A program made the translations under genes and the position numbers. A stretch of 64,000 nt of DNA from Gigaspora rosea (taxonomy: Eukaryota; Glomeromycota; Glomeromycetes; Diversisporales; Gigasporaceae), in NCBI GenBank assembly GCA_003550325.1, contig QKWP01000109.1:133050-197049 (forward strand), in the 5' to 3' direction. The notes under the pieces were generated by a model. The model did not search any database and was not told the DNA's origin. It saw nothing but the letters and a program-made list of their open reading frames with translations. How positions within the stretch are numbered: the first letter of the stretch is position 1; the number at the start of each line of letters is the position of its first letter. Positions 46,469 to 58,084 of the stretch are shown here, piece by piece.

Positions 46469-46569
46469 TTTAGTGCCAGTTATGTGGACTTGAAAAAAAT
46501 TACTCTGTGTAACTTCAGAAATTCTTAAAATTTTCATTCTAAAAATTAACAAACTGAGAGACCTACTTA

Positions 46570-47127
46570 TTCTCCAAAGAAGGGATCTATAGCTACCCCT
46601 TCCAATCTCGCACAGCAGCAACCTAATCCATCTCCACCTTCTTTGCCGAAAAGCCTAATCCAGGACAACCAGTGCAGCAGCCTAACGCAATGGATAATTT
46701 TGCAGTCCAAATTGTGTTATTAATCCAACAAATGCAAGTAGTGCTGGCCCCACAGGTTAATTATAACGCTCCTAATCGCGAGCTGAACCTGGTTAGCTAT
46801 TCTGACTTTTTAGGAGGAGATCAAGACCCTATGACTTGGTTGGACAAAGTGGAAAAGGCCTTGCTGCAAATTTGGTCATAAATGATCGGAAGATAGCTAT
46901 AATTGTTCCTCATCTGAAAGGGGCTGCAGCCAGTGTTAAAGATTTGATGTTCCCAGCATTCCCAGAAACATTTAAAAAAATTTAGGAACATTAAATTTAG
47001 AATTTATGTTCCCTATTAGGAACAAAGTGGGAACATAAAAGTTATAATTTGTGTTCCCTATTGAGATGGTTTTTTTACATAAGAAAATGTGTGTGTGTGT
47101 GTGTGTAAAATGGGGAGAGAGAGAGAG

Positions 47128-47196
<69 letters not shown>

Positions 47197-48633
47197 AAGA
47201 GAGAGAGAGGAGAAAGAGAGAGAAAAAGAGAGAAAATTTAGTTATAGGAACATTAAAAATATTTTGGGAATATAAATTTAATATTTTATGTTCCCAAAAA
47301 AACAAAAAAAAAATTTCAAATCTTTTTCACTGGCTGCGGCCACGTGGTGGTCTATCTCGCAGTGCCAACCCCAACCCATTAACGTATGGAATAATTCTGC
47401 CCAACTTAATCAGAGTTTTTGACTTAATTTCATTATGCAATTTCGTACTCCTGCTTTAGAGAAAAAATGGTTTGCTCAATTGGCCACCAGGAAACAACAG
47501 GTTAATGAGGATGTTGATACCTATCACTCAGCGGTTCAATAGTTACTTCGACATATTGAAACTAGTGCACAGCCTTACCCTGAAACCACTCAAGCGCAGC
47601 TTTTCTTAAATGGATTAAGACCTGATATTGTTCTTGTGGTAGCTTTGTTTACTCCTAACAACTTGCAAGCGGCTTACGAACATGCTAAAGCATATGAGGG
47701 CGCCTGTAAACAGAGTCTTTTCTACCCTTCACCCCAATTAGCACGTTATATTCTTCTCAATTAGTTACGGGTACCTCTGTTGGACTTTCACCTTTCGGCT
47801 CAACTTCTGAATTGGCTATTGACAGGTTAACCGAGGCTGTGAATAAGATGTTAACTCAGCTGCAGAATTGCTGATCGACCACTGTTAATAATTCCCCTAG
47901 GATAGTGTGTTTTAGGTATAGAAAAACAGACCATATTAGTCAAAATTGTTGGACCCCTTTGTGAATAATCCTTCAACTAATATTCCCCAAAATTACGCTC
48001 CTATGGGCCAGATTGTTAATAATGGACCAAGCCCATCTACCGTGGTATATCCTTATTCTAATATGGGGGCAGCGAATTCTGTTGCATCCCATAGTTCTAA
48101 TATAGCTCCTAATAATAGCCCAGATAATAAATTTCATTCCATGGTGGGTAGTGGTTCCGATAATCAACAGGAAACACTGCAAACTTTTTTAGCTTTGGCA
48201 GCCAACCTAAACTTGGCTAATACTTCTAGCAATATAAGTAGTCCCAATAACCCTTCTAGTAATAACGAGACTAATAATTCCAATAACCAACCTACCTTTG
48301 TTAGTATACCTGCGGAGGATATTCCTTTCTTCTCTAGCAGAAGTAAATACTGTAACAAAAGGCTTTGAGAAGAAGAAGAAGGAGACCTGGAGTTAGAAGA
48401 AGAAACTTTGAACCAAATACTCAAAAAAGAAGTAGAAAAAGAAAAAAATAAAAACAAAGAGGAAAATAAAACTGCCACCAGGAAAGATATTAACTCTTTA
48501 GCGAAAGTTGTTCCCATTAAAATAAAATGAGCACCATAGTAAGAAGAAAAGTACCAGAAGACAAGATGCCCCAAATATCTTCTTTAGTCACGCCATATTC
48601 AATAATTACAGACTTGTGAGAGAAAGCCACCAA
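46570..48633 (+). pseudogene. Gag remnant of the Ty3 element
   Basis: The N-terminal part at 46672-46881 has the capsid-like FLGGDQDPMTWLDKVEKA segment. The middle is interrupted by a MITE (46931-47332), after which the capsid continues (TRKQQVNEDVDTYHSAVQ; QAQLFLNGLRPDI). A CCHC zinc knuckle at 47908-47949 reads CFRY-RKTDHISQNC, with the second Cys changed to Tyr. An Asn/Ser-rich linker follows (47946-48368), then a Lys/Glu-rich stretch. In-frame stops (e.g. at 46879, 47541) and frameshifts. The reading continues on the far side of the 48634-53074 insertion. Confidence 0.85.
46931..47332. mobile_element. hAT-type MITE in gag, with GT and GA microsatellites
   Basis: 402 bp. Ends CAGTGTTAAAGATTTGA and TCAAATCTTTTTCACTG. 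8-bp repeats GCTGCAGC (46923-46930) and GCTGCGGC (47333-47340), one mismatch. It splits the Gly-Ala-Ala-Ala / Thr-Trp-Trp gag codons. Contains GGAACATAAA/TTTATGTTCC repeats, (GT)9 at 47089-47106 and a long GA-rich tract (47115-47236). Confidence 0.92.
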
Positions 48634-51600
48634 TAGTGCTCATAGGTCTGGTCTGGGTCCGGTCTGGGATCAGACCAGACTCAGACTCTAAATTTTACTA
48701 ATTTTAGAATTCAGACCAGACTCAGACTCAATTATGAGTCCAGTCCGGGTCTGGTCCGAAGTCTGCAGACTGGTCTGAGTCTGAATATATTTATATGTTT
48801 TTTTTGGCGCTGAACAAGTTTACTTAGTGCATTTTGTTAGAATAAATTAGTAAAATTTTATGAATCATAAGATTTTATAGAATTTTACTAATAAAATTTT
48901 ATAAAATCTTATAATTCACAAATATTTATTAATTAATTCTAACAAAATGCACTAAGTAAACTTGTTCAGCACCTAAACATGCATCAAAACGGCTGTTTTA
49001 TTTTTATTTTACTTGTAATTTAGAGATTTGATGCACAATTTTGGATTTTTGATCAAAAAAGACAAATTTTAACATCTTATCTCCAAATTTCAAGTAAAAT
49101 AAAAACAACCCTGCTGATTTAATGTATTTTTAGGTGCTGAACAAGTTTACTTAGTGCATTATGTTAGAATTAATTAGTAAAATTTTATGAATTATAAGAT
49201 TTTATAGAATTTTATTAATAAAATTCTATAAAATCTTATGATTCACAAAATTTTACTAATTAATTCTAACAAAATGCACTAAGTAAACTTGTTCAGCACC
49301 TAAAAATACATTAAATCGGCAGGGTTGTTTTTATTTTACTTGAAATTTGGAGAAAAGATGCTTAAATTTGACTTTTTTGATCAAAAATCCAAAATTATGC
49401 ATCTTTTCTCCAAATTTCAAGTAAAATAAAAACAACCCTGCTGATTTAATGTATTTTTAGGTGCTAAACAAGTTTACTTAGTGCATTATGTTAGAATTAA
49501 TTAGTAAAATTTTATGAATTATAAGATTTTATAGAATTTTATTAATAAAATTCTATAAAATCTTATGATTCACAAATTTTTACTAATTAATTCTAACAAA
49601 ATGCACTAATTAAACTTGTTCAGCACCTAAAAATACATTAAATCGGCAGGGTTGTTTTTATTTTACTTGAAATTTGGAGAAAAGATGCTTAAATTTGACT
49701 TTTTTGATCAAAAATCCAAAATTATGCATCTTTTCTCCAAATTTCAAGTAAAATAAAAACAACCCTGCCGATTTAATGTATTTTTAGGTGCTAAACAAGT
49801 TTACTTAGTGCATTTTGTTAGAATTAATTAATAAAAATTTGTGAATTATAAGATTTTATAGAATTTTATTAATAAAATTCTATAAAATCTTATGATTCAT
49901 AAAATTTTACTAATTAATTCTAACAAAATGCACTAAGTAAACTTGTTCAGCACCTAAAAATACATTAAATCGGCAGGGTTGTTTTTATTTTACTTGAAAT
50001 TTGGAGAAAAGATGCTTAAATTTGACTTTTTTGATCAAAAATCCAAAATTATGCATCTTTTCTCCAAATTTCAAGTAAAATAAAAACAACCCTGCCGATT
50101 TAATGTATTTTTAGGTGCTGAACAAGTTTACTTAGTGCATTTTGTTAGAATTAATTAATAAAAATTTGTGAATTATAAGATTTTATAGAATTTTATTAAT
50201 AAAATTCTATAAAATCTTATGATTCACAAAATTTTACTAATTAATTCTAACATAATGCACTAAGTAAACTTGTTCAGCACCTAAAAATACATTAAATCGG
50301 CAGGGTTGTTTTTATTTTACTTGAAATTTGGAGAAAAGATGCTTAAATTTGACTTTTTTGATCAAAAATCCAAAATTATGCATCTTTTCTCCAAATTTCA
50401 AGTAAAATAAAAACAACCCTGCCGATTTAATGTATTTTTAGGTGCTGAACAAGTTTACTTAGTGCATTTTGTTAGAATTAATTAATAAAAATTTGTGAAT
50501 TATAAGATTTTATAGAATTTTATTAATAAAATTCTATAAAATCTTATGATTCACAAAATTTTACTAATTAATTCTAACTTAATGCACTAAGTAAACTTGT
50601 TCAGCACCTAAAAATACATTAAATCGGCAGGGTTGTTTTTATTTTACTTGAAATTTGGAGAAAAGATGCTTAAATTTGACTTTTTTGATCAAAAATCCAA
50701 AATTATGCATCTTTTCTCCAAATTTCAAGTAAAATAAAAACAACCCTGCCGATTTAATGTATTTTTAGGTGCTGAACAAGTTTACTTAGTGCATTTTGTT
50801 AGAATTAATTAATAAAAATTTGTGAATTATAAGATTTTATAGAATTTTATTAATAAAATTCTATAAAATCTTATGATTCATAAAATTTTACTAATTAATT
50901 CTAACAAAATGCACTAAGTAAACTTGTTCAGCGCCTAAAAATACATTAAATCGGCAGGGTTGTTTTTATTTTACTTGAAATTTGGAGAAAAGATGCTTAA
51001 ATTTGACTTTTTTGATCAAAAATCCAAAATTATGCATCTTTTCTCCAAATTTCAAGTAAAATAAAAACAACCCTGCCGATTTAATGTATTTTTAGGTGCT
51101 GAACAAGTTTACTTAGTGCATTTTGTTAGAATTAATTAATAAAAATTTGTGAATTATAAGATTTTATAGAATTTTATTAATAAAATTCTATAAAATCTTA
51201 TGATTCATAAAATTTTACTAATTAATTCTAACAAAATGCACTAAGTAAACTTGTTCAGCACCTAAAAATACATTAAATCGGCAGGGTTGTTTTTATTTTA
51301 CTTGAAATTTGGAGAAAAGATGCTTAAATTTGACTTTTTTGATCAAAAATCCAAAATTATGCATCTTTTCTCCAAATTTCAAGTAAAATAAAAACAACCC
51401 TGCCGATTTAATGTATTTTTAGGTGCTGAACAAGTTTACTTAGTGCATTAAGTTAGAAATAATTAGTAAAATTTTGTGAATCATAAGATTTTATAGAATT
51501 TTATTAGTAAAATTCTATAAAATCTTAAAATTCACAAATTTTTATTAATTAATTCTAACAAAATGCAATAAGTAAACTTGTTCAGCACCTAAAAATACAT

Positions 51601-53074
51601 TAAATCGGCAGGGTTGTTTTTATTTTACTTGAAATTTGGAGAAAAGATGCATAATTTTGGATTTTTGATCAAAAAAGTCAAATTTAAGCATCTTTTCTCC
51701 AAATTTCAAGTAAAATAAAAACAACCCTGCCGATTTAATGTATTTTTAGGTGCTGAACAAGTTTACTTAGTGCATTTTGTTAGAATTAATTAATAAAAAT
51801 TTGTGAATTATAAGATTTTATAGAATTTTATTAATAAAATTCTATAAAATCTTATGATTCATAAAATTTTACTAATTAATTCTAACAAAATGCACTAAGT
51901 AAACTTGTTCAGCGCCTAAAAATACATTAAATTGGCAGGGTTGTTTTTATTTTACTTGAAATTTGGAGAAAAGATGCTTAAATTTGACTTTTTTGATCAA
52001 AAATCCAAAATTATGCATCTTTTCTCCAAATTTCAAGTAAAATAAAAACAACCCTGCCGATTTAATGTATTTTTAGGTGCTGAACAAGTTTACTTAGTGC
52101 ATTTTGTTAGAATTAATTAATAAAAATTTGCGAATTATAAGATTTTATAGAATTTTATTAATAAAATTCTATAAAATCTTATGATTCATAAAATTTTACT
52201 AATTAATTCTAACAAAATGCACTAAGTAAACTTGTTCAGCACCTAAAAATACATTAAATCGGCAGGGTTGTTTTTATTTTACTTGAAATTTGGAGAAAAG
52301 ATGCTTAAATTTGACTTTTTTGATCAAAAATCCAAAATTATGCATCTTTTCTCCAAATTTCAAGTAAAATAAAAACAACCCTGCCGATTTAATGTATTTT
52401 TAGGTGCTGAACAAGTTTACTTAGTGCATTTTGTTAGAATTAATTAATAAAAATTTGTGAATTATAAGATTTTATAGAATTTTATTAATAAAATTCTATA
52501 AAATCTTATGATTCACAAAATTTTACTAATTATTTCTAACTTAATGCACTAAGTAAACTTGTTCAGCACCTAAAAATACATTAAATCGGCAGGGTTGTTT
52601 TTATTTTACTTGAAATTTGGAGATAAGATGTTAAAATTTGTCTTTTTTGATCAAAAATCCAAAATTGTGCATCAAATCTCTAAATTACAAGTAAAATAAA
52701 AACAAAACAGCCGTTTTGATGCATGTTTAGGTGCTGAACAAGTTTACTTAGTGCATTTTGTTAGAATTAATTAATAAATATTTGTGAATTATAAGATTTT
52801 ATAAAATTTTATTAATAAAATACTATAAAATCTTATGATTCATAAAATTTTACTAATTTATTCTAACAAAATGCACTAAGTAAACTTGTTCAGCGCCAAA
52901 AAATACATATAAATATATTCGGACTCAAACCAGTCTGCAGACTTCAGACCAGACCCGGACCAGACTCAGACTTGACTAAAAAGTCTGAATATAAAATTCT
53001 GAGTACGGTTCGAAAATCAGACCAGACTCAGACTTGACTAAAGTCTGGTTCGAGTCTGGTCTGTAGGAGCACTA
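48634..53074. mobile_element. Giant fold-back hAT-like element carrying a satellite array
   Basis: 4441 bp. Ends TAGTGCTC and GAGCACTA; GCCACCAA (48626-48633) and GCCGCCAA (53075-53082) are the 8-bp target duplications. Terminal blocks of 172 and 177 bp are inverted copies rich in GGTCTGGTC / CAGACC and include AGTCTGCAGACTGG in both. Between them lies the 327-bp satellite array. The edge satellite units are variants that are reverse complements of each other, so the element is nearly symmetrical about 50852. No reading frame of note, so transposition would need a transposase from elsewhere. Confidence 0.9.
48806..52897. repeat. 327-bp palindromic satellite, 12.5 units
   Basis: The motif GGTGCTGAACAAG (first copy GGCGCTGAAC) starts at 48806, 49133, 49460, 49787, 50114, 50441, 50768, 51095, 51422, 51749, 52076, 52403 and 52730, each step exactly 327 bp. 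Each unit is a 168-bp palindrome (ends GGTGCTGAACAAGTTTACTT and complement) plus a 159-bp palindrome (ends AAATCGGCAGGGTTGTTTTT and complement). One internal 159-bp palindrome (about 51595-51748) has its loop inverted relative to its neighbours. Confidence 0.97.
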
Positions 53075-56003
53075 GCCGCCAATATTACTATTGGCCAACT
53101 CCTTCGAATCGTACGATAATTGTGGACAGAGATGATTAAAAGTTTATATAAAATGAAAAATATAGCTAAAAAAAATAGAAACAAATATTAGTATTTCCAA
53201 TAATAATAAATTGACAGCCTTATATTGTGACGCTACCGTCCTTGGGAAAATTATACCCCTAATCATCGATAGTGGTTCTTCCAGCAGCGTGTCCTCTCAT
53301 TTGTTGCAAAATCTTGGAATTAAGGTTGGACGACCCTCTACAATTAATATAGTAAACGTTCATAGAATAACTAAGCAAGCCTTGGGTGAAGTCTCTGACT
53401 TTCCATTTTCCATTGGAGGTGTAGAAATTCCAATAGATGTAGTGGTCACTGATGCCACTTCTTATAGTTCTATAGTAGGTAATGACTGGTTATCGCAAGT
53501 CAATGCCAAAATTGATTGGATAATATCCGAAATGACTCTATCTAGAAAGATAAAGAAATCGTAGTACCGGTAGAGTTTAGAAAAATGATATCTGAACCTT
53601 TAAGTAAAAATCGACCAACAAAAATCTGAAGTTAGGAGAAAAGGAGGATGGGGACTCCGAAAGTGAAATTAGTGAAAGTGATGAATACGAAAATGAAGAG
53701 TTAGAAGACAAAATTTATAATTATTTAGAGCAAGAAGATGAGGAGGGAGATTACATACCTGAAATATCTGGATCTTTTGATTTCTTAACTAAGTCCGTAG
53801 CAGAGTCTTGTGAAGACCGTGAACAGTATACCACTACACCTAAATGGCAAATAGACGGATTTCCCAAAAATTATAGTCAAATGATAACAAATAATAATTT
53901 TGGTTTTTATAATAATAATAACTACAGTTTTATAAGTAAAAATAGTAAAGAGCGATATTATGACCTTTTAACAACATCTTTGCAAAATAGGTCATCTACC
54001 CTACTGCTAGACATAATTTAGTATCCCTTTTATTAGTACCCCTAGTGAGTTTTCTCATATAATTTTTCTCGAAGGAGTGTCAAAAAAATCAGATGATTCT
54101 AGTTTTGAGTGGTACAGTCACACCTGGAACGATAAATTTCCAGAATATAAGGTTAAGGAAAACGACTCTGATGCGAAAGATATGGTTGACAAAGTAAGAA
54201 TGCAAATTCAAATAAAGAAAAAAAGATGAAGCCTACTACTGTTAAATGTTATGCTGACCTTGCGGGGAATACTTACTTTCAAGAAGAACCTTCTAAAACT
54301 AATCTTTGTAGCTATATTTGTAATAAAGACCTAAAAAAAGAGGAAACAGAAATTAGTGATCTTTTTGATTATTACCATGGAGAAAAAAATAAAGAAAAAA
54401 TACATATAATATAGGCAGTCTTGATCTACTACAGTACAAGTACTTGCAAAAGTTGTTGAAACGAAATGTGGATCTATTTATGTAGGAGAGAGAAAAATTG
54501 GGGAAAACTAGTTTTGTTAAACATCAGATAAATACTGGTGATGCCTTACCCATTAAAAAATACCCCTATCGCTATTCTCATGAAAAAGGCAAATAATTAA
54601 AGATATGAGCTTTCTCAAATGTTAAAGGAAGGCCTTATACAACCTTGTAAAAGCTCTGGACTTCCCCATTGTGTTGGTCCTGAAGAAAGACGGGCAAACG
54701 CGGTTTTGTGTAGATTAAAGGCAGCTTAATGCAGTAACACAAAAAAATAACTACCCTCTTCCTCGAATTCAAGATCTCTTGGACTCATTAAATGGGTCAT
54801 CCTGGTATAGTTCCCTTGACCTTGCTAGTGGGTACTGGCAAGTCGAGGTGGAAGAGGATGATAAAATTAAAACCCCCTTTAACACTCTTTATGGTATATT
54901 TAAATTTCATGTTATGCCCTTTGGGCTAACAAATGCCCTGCTACTTTTCAGCGCCTTATGGACTTCCTCTTTTAGAATTTAATTGGGAAATGTGTCATCA
55001 TTTATCTTAATAACATAAATGTATTTTCTAAAACCTTTCTTGGCCACTTGTGGAACCTAAACCAAGTTTTTGATCGACTTCGACAAGCTTGGCTAAGTTA
55101 AAGCCCTCTAAATGTTTTTTCGCCCAACGGGAGTTGAAGTTCCTAGGGCATGTTATAAGCAGGCACGGTATAGCCACCAACCCTAAAAAATAGAAGCAGT
55201 TAAAAATTTTCCAATTCCAAGAAACTTGCGGCAACTAAGAGGGTTTTTGGAATTAACATCTTACTATCGAAAATTCATTTAAAACTTTACTCACATTGCC
55301 ACACCCCTAAATTTCTTGTTGAAGAAGAATGTTAGTTATAAGTGGAATAAAGAACAGCAGGAAGCCTTTGAGGCATTAAAGAATAAGTTAATTACCGCAC
55401 CAGTTTTGGCCTATCCAGTTTTTTCAAAAACCTTCATCCCGTTTACTAATACTTCCGACCTAGCGTTAGGTGCAATTTTGTCGCAAAAGGATGAAAAGGG
55501 AATGAACAAGTAGTTTATTACGCCAGTCGTAGTTTAAGCACGACAGAGAAAAATTATAGTGTAACAGAGAAAGAGTGCTTGGCTGTTGTTTGGGCCATTA
55601 ACCCTACTTACAAGGAAATCAATTTCTCCTATATATGGACCACACCGCCTTAAAATATAATTCGAATTCAAGTTACCGCAAACTGTCTCGCCTGTTGGAT
55701 TATGACCCTTATGGAATACTTGTTTACAACGATCCAAAACCCCAAAAAAACATCTAAATGCTGATAGTCTTTCTTGGATTCAAATTCAGAAATTTAATTA
55801 ATTAATTGAAAAAAATATATACATATAATAATAAGAATAAAATAAACGAACTTTGAAAAGAAAGATATTCAGGATTAATTTTACCTTCTAAATCCATCAA
55901 TCTAGTCCAGGTTATGGTGTCCTGGCATATCTCGTTTCTATATATTCCATTTATCCTATAATATTATCTTTTTTTAACCATTAGTAGTAGTTCTTTAAAT
56001 CAT

Positions 56004-56036
<33 letters not shown>

Positions 56037-57343
56037 TATAATAGTAATATAAATATGGATCCCAAAATTTATGCTACCTATTTTAATTTCCTGAAAGAAG
56101 AAAAAGTCCCTGAGAAATATACCATAAAGCAAATACAAAACATAAAATATAAGACCCGCCATTACACAATCATCAAAGACTGCTTATATAAGGTTAACCG
56201 AAACGATTCTTCATAGCCTAGTAGAGTATTAAAAAGAGGAGAATTAGAAAATATTCTTTTTAGCTTCTATGATAACCCCTTTCTGGACATTTAGGGTCCC
56301 ACTCTACTTACCAATAAATCGCTCTATGGTATTACTGGCCCAAGATGGGTGAAAATATCAAAAGTTATATTCAAACGTGCGATATGTGCCAAAAGAAAAG
56401 GAAACCAAATATATGAGAACCCTTACATCCTATAAAGGTTGGAAAGCCTTTTGATAGAATAGGAATCGATATTGTCAGACCACTCCCTGTAACCAGAAAT
56501 AACAAATGTTATATCATTGCTACCACCGAATATTTTACCAAGTGGCCGGAGCTTGCGCTCTGGAGAAAGCTAATGCCGAAAGTATAGCCACTTTATTTAT
56601 AAGAGTTTGATTTGCCAGCACAGTAGTTCTAAAGAGATATTATCGGATCAGGGCACCCACTTTTGCTAAACGCCCTATGTAAAAAATTAAATATAATTCA
56701 CCACACATCCACGGTGTATCACACTCAAATGAATGGGCTGGTTGAACCTTCAACTGAACTCTTTGTGAAATTCTAAGCAAAATGTGTAAACCAATTTGGA
56801 AAAGAGTAGGATGAATGTATTGCACCTGCTCTTTTTGCATATAGAACCTCCCCTCACAGTGTCACAGGGTACAAACCTTTTTACTTAGTATATAGTAGAA
56901 GTGCCATCTATCCTTTTGAGATCGGGTTAAAGACCCATTAAACTAGTGCCGGAACTGAAGAAGAACTACAGAATCAAATACTATCTGGGGTAGAAAAATT
57001 AATAGGAGAAATAATAAATGTACAGCAAACAGCAGCAAAGAAAATAGAGAAGAATCAAGTAAGGCAAAAAGGATATTATAAAAAGAGGAATAGAATTGAA
57101 TCATATGAGATTGGTGATCAAGTCCTTTTATATAGGACTAAGCTTGAAATGTCGTACAGCACAAAATTGGAACTCCAAAATCTGGGCCCCTTTTATGTAC
57201 ATGACGTACTATCATATGGACTTTACAAATTACGAACCATGGATAGTCACGTACTAAAGAAAAAATCCATAGAAACTGGTTGTCCAATTACTATCTGCGG
57301 CAGGAGAAAATTTAACACTGCATATATTATATATATACAGTAA
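53075..57343 (+). pseudogene. Pol remnant: protease, RT, RNase H, integrase
   Basis: Aspartic protease at 53211-53564 with catalytic DSGSS and the GNDWLS segment, still an open 117-codon frame. An acidic linker follows (53640-54010). Reverse transcriptase at about 54490-55080: NYPLPRIQDLLDSLNG, SSLDLASGYWQ and VMPFGLTNA are clear, but the catalytic YLDD reads YLNN (55002-55013). RNase H at 55316-55800 (FTNTSDLALGAILSQ with its Asp changed to Asn; [16 protein letters not shown]). Integrase at about 56320-56900: CDMCQ of the zinc finger, FDRIGIDIV, and SDQGTHF with its Asp. A GPY/F-like tail follows (57100-57343; IGDQVLLYRTK). Many stops and frameshifts. Confidence 0.88.
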
Positions 57344-57427
57344 AATAAAAATATTAATGAAGGACAATATATTAGCTAAATTACATAAATAGAGACTCTC
57401 CCAGTCAAATTTTTTTTAAAAAAAACT

Positions 57428-58084
57428 ATGGCCAACCTAGAAATACCCAAACATATTAAGAAAACTTTAGCAACATTAAGAGCCCAGATGGAAAGAGCGG
57501 AATTAATGGAACCTATACTATTTCAAGTGACCATATCATTTATTCCTCAACTCGACAACAGCCCCAAATTCTCTCAATCGAAGAAATTAGATGCCCAAGT
57601 GAAGCCCAAAAATTGCATCAGAGAATGTCCACGTTCCTTGAAGAGCTTCGTTGAAACAGAAGTAATAATTGCACAGTTCATACGCCTCTTGGGGTTACAT
57701 GGGAAGAGAAATTATCATCCACCTGTGCATACCTTTCACCAGGATGTATTAATCACTCTACCAAATTACTGTACTATTACTCTATCAGATATCTACTTGA
57801 ACAAAAAGCATTGACAAAAGAATCAAATATTTTCTTAAATGCTTGGTGCCTCATAAATATCAAGAAATTATCACCATCGCGTAAAGAACTTACTTTTTGT
57901 ATCAAGCGCGAGGACCATCCTGCATTTTCAAAGCTCAACAAATTACCCCATATGTACTTCAATGGCTCTGGAAAGAAGATTATAATAATCTTAAAGCAGA
58001 AGCCCACAATATTATGCAACAAGAATTAGGCAACGTCCTCCTACTTACTGATTTCGCAGGGGCTCAATCCCAAGAGGAGGCGTA
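57428..58084 (+). pseudogene. Extra 3' reading frame of the Ty3 element
   Basis: Between integrase and the 3' LTR are 740 bp with frames that overlap by frameshift: 57428-57814 (128 codons, starting MANLEIPKHIKKTL), 57811-58029 and 57897-58097, the last stopping just inside the LTR. Together they suggest one original protein of about 215 residues. No domain was recognised: no membrane segment, zinc finger or chromodomain motif. Standard Ty3 elements have nothing here except a chromodomain in some lineages. Confidence 0.55.
58071..58080 (+). promoter_or_regulatory. Polypurine tract of the Ty3 element
   Basis: AAGAGGAGG followed by CGTA, then the TG of the 3' LTR at 58085. Expected position for plus-strand priming. 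Confidence 0.6.

Noticed and set aside
47051..47305. Arg/Glu-rich plus-strand and Ser/Leu-rich minus-strand frames
   Set aside because: Translation of GA and GT microsatellites inside a MITE.
48806..52897. CRISPR-like array
   Set aside because: Units are contiguous palindromes with no unique spacers, and the context is a eukaryotic transposon.
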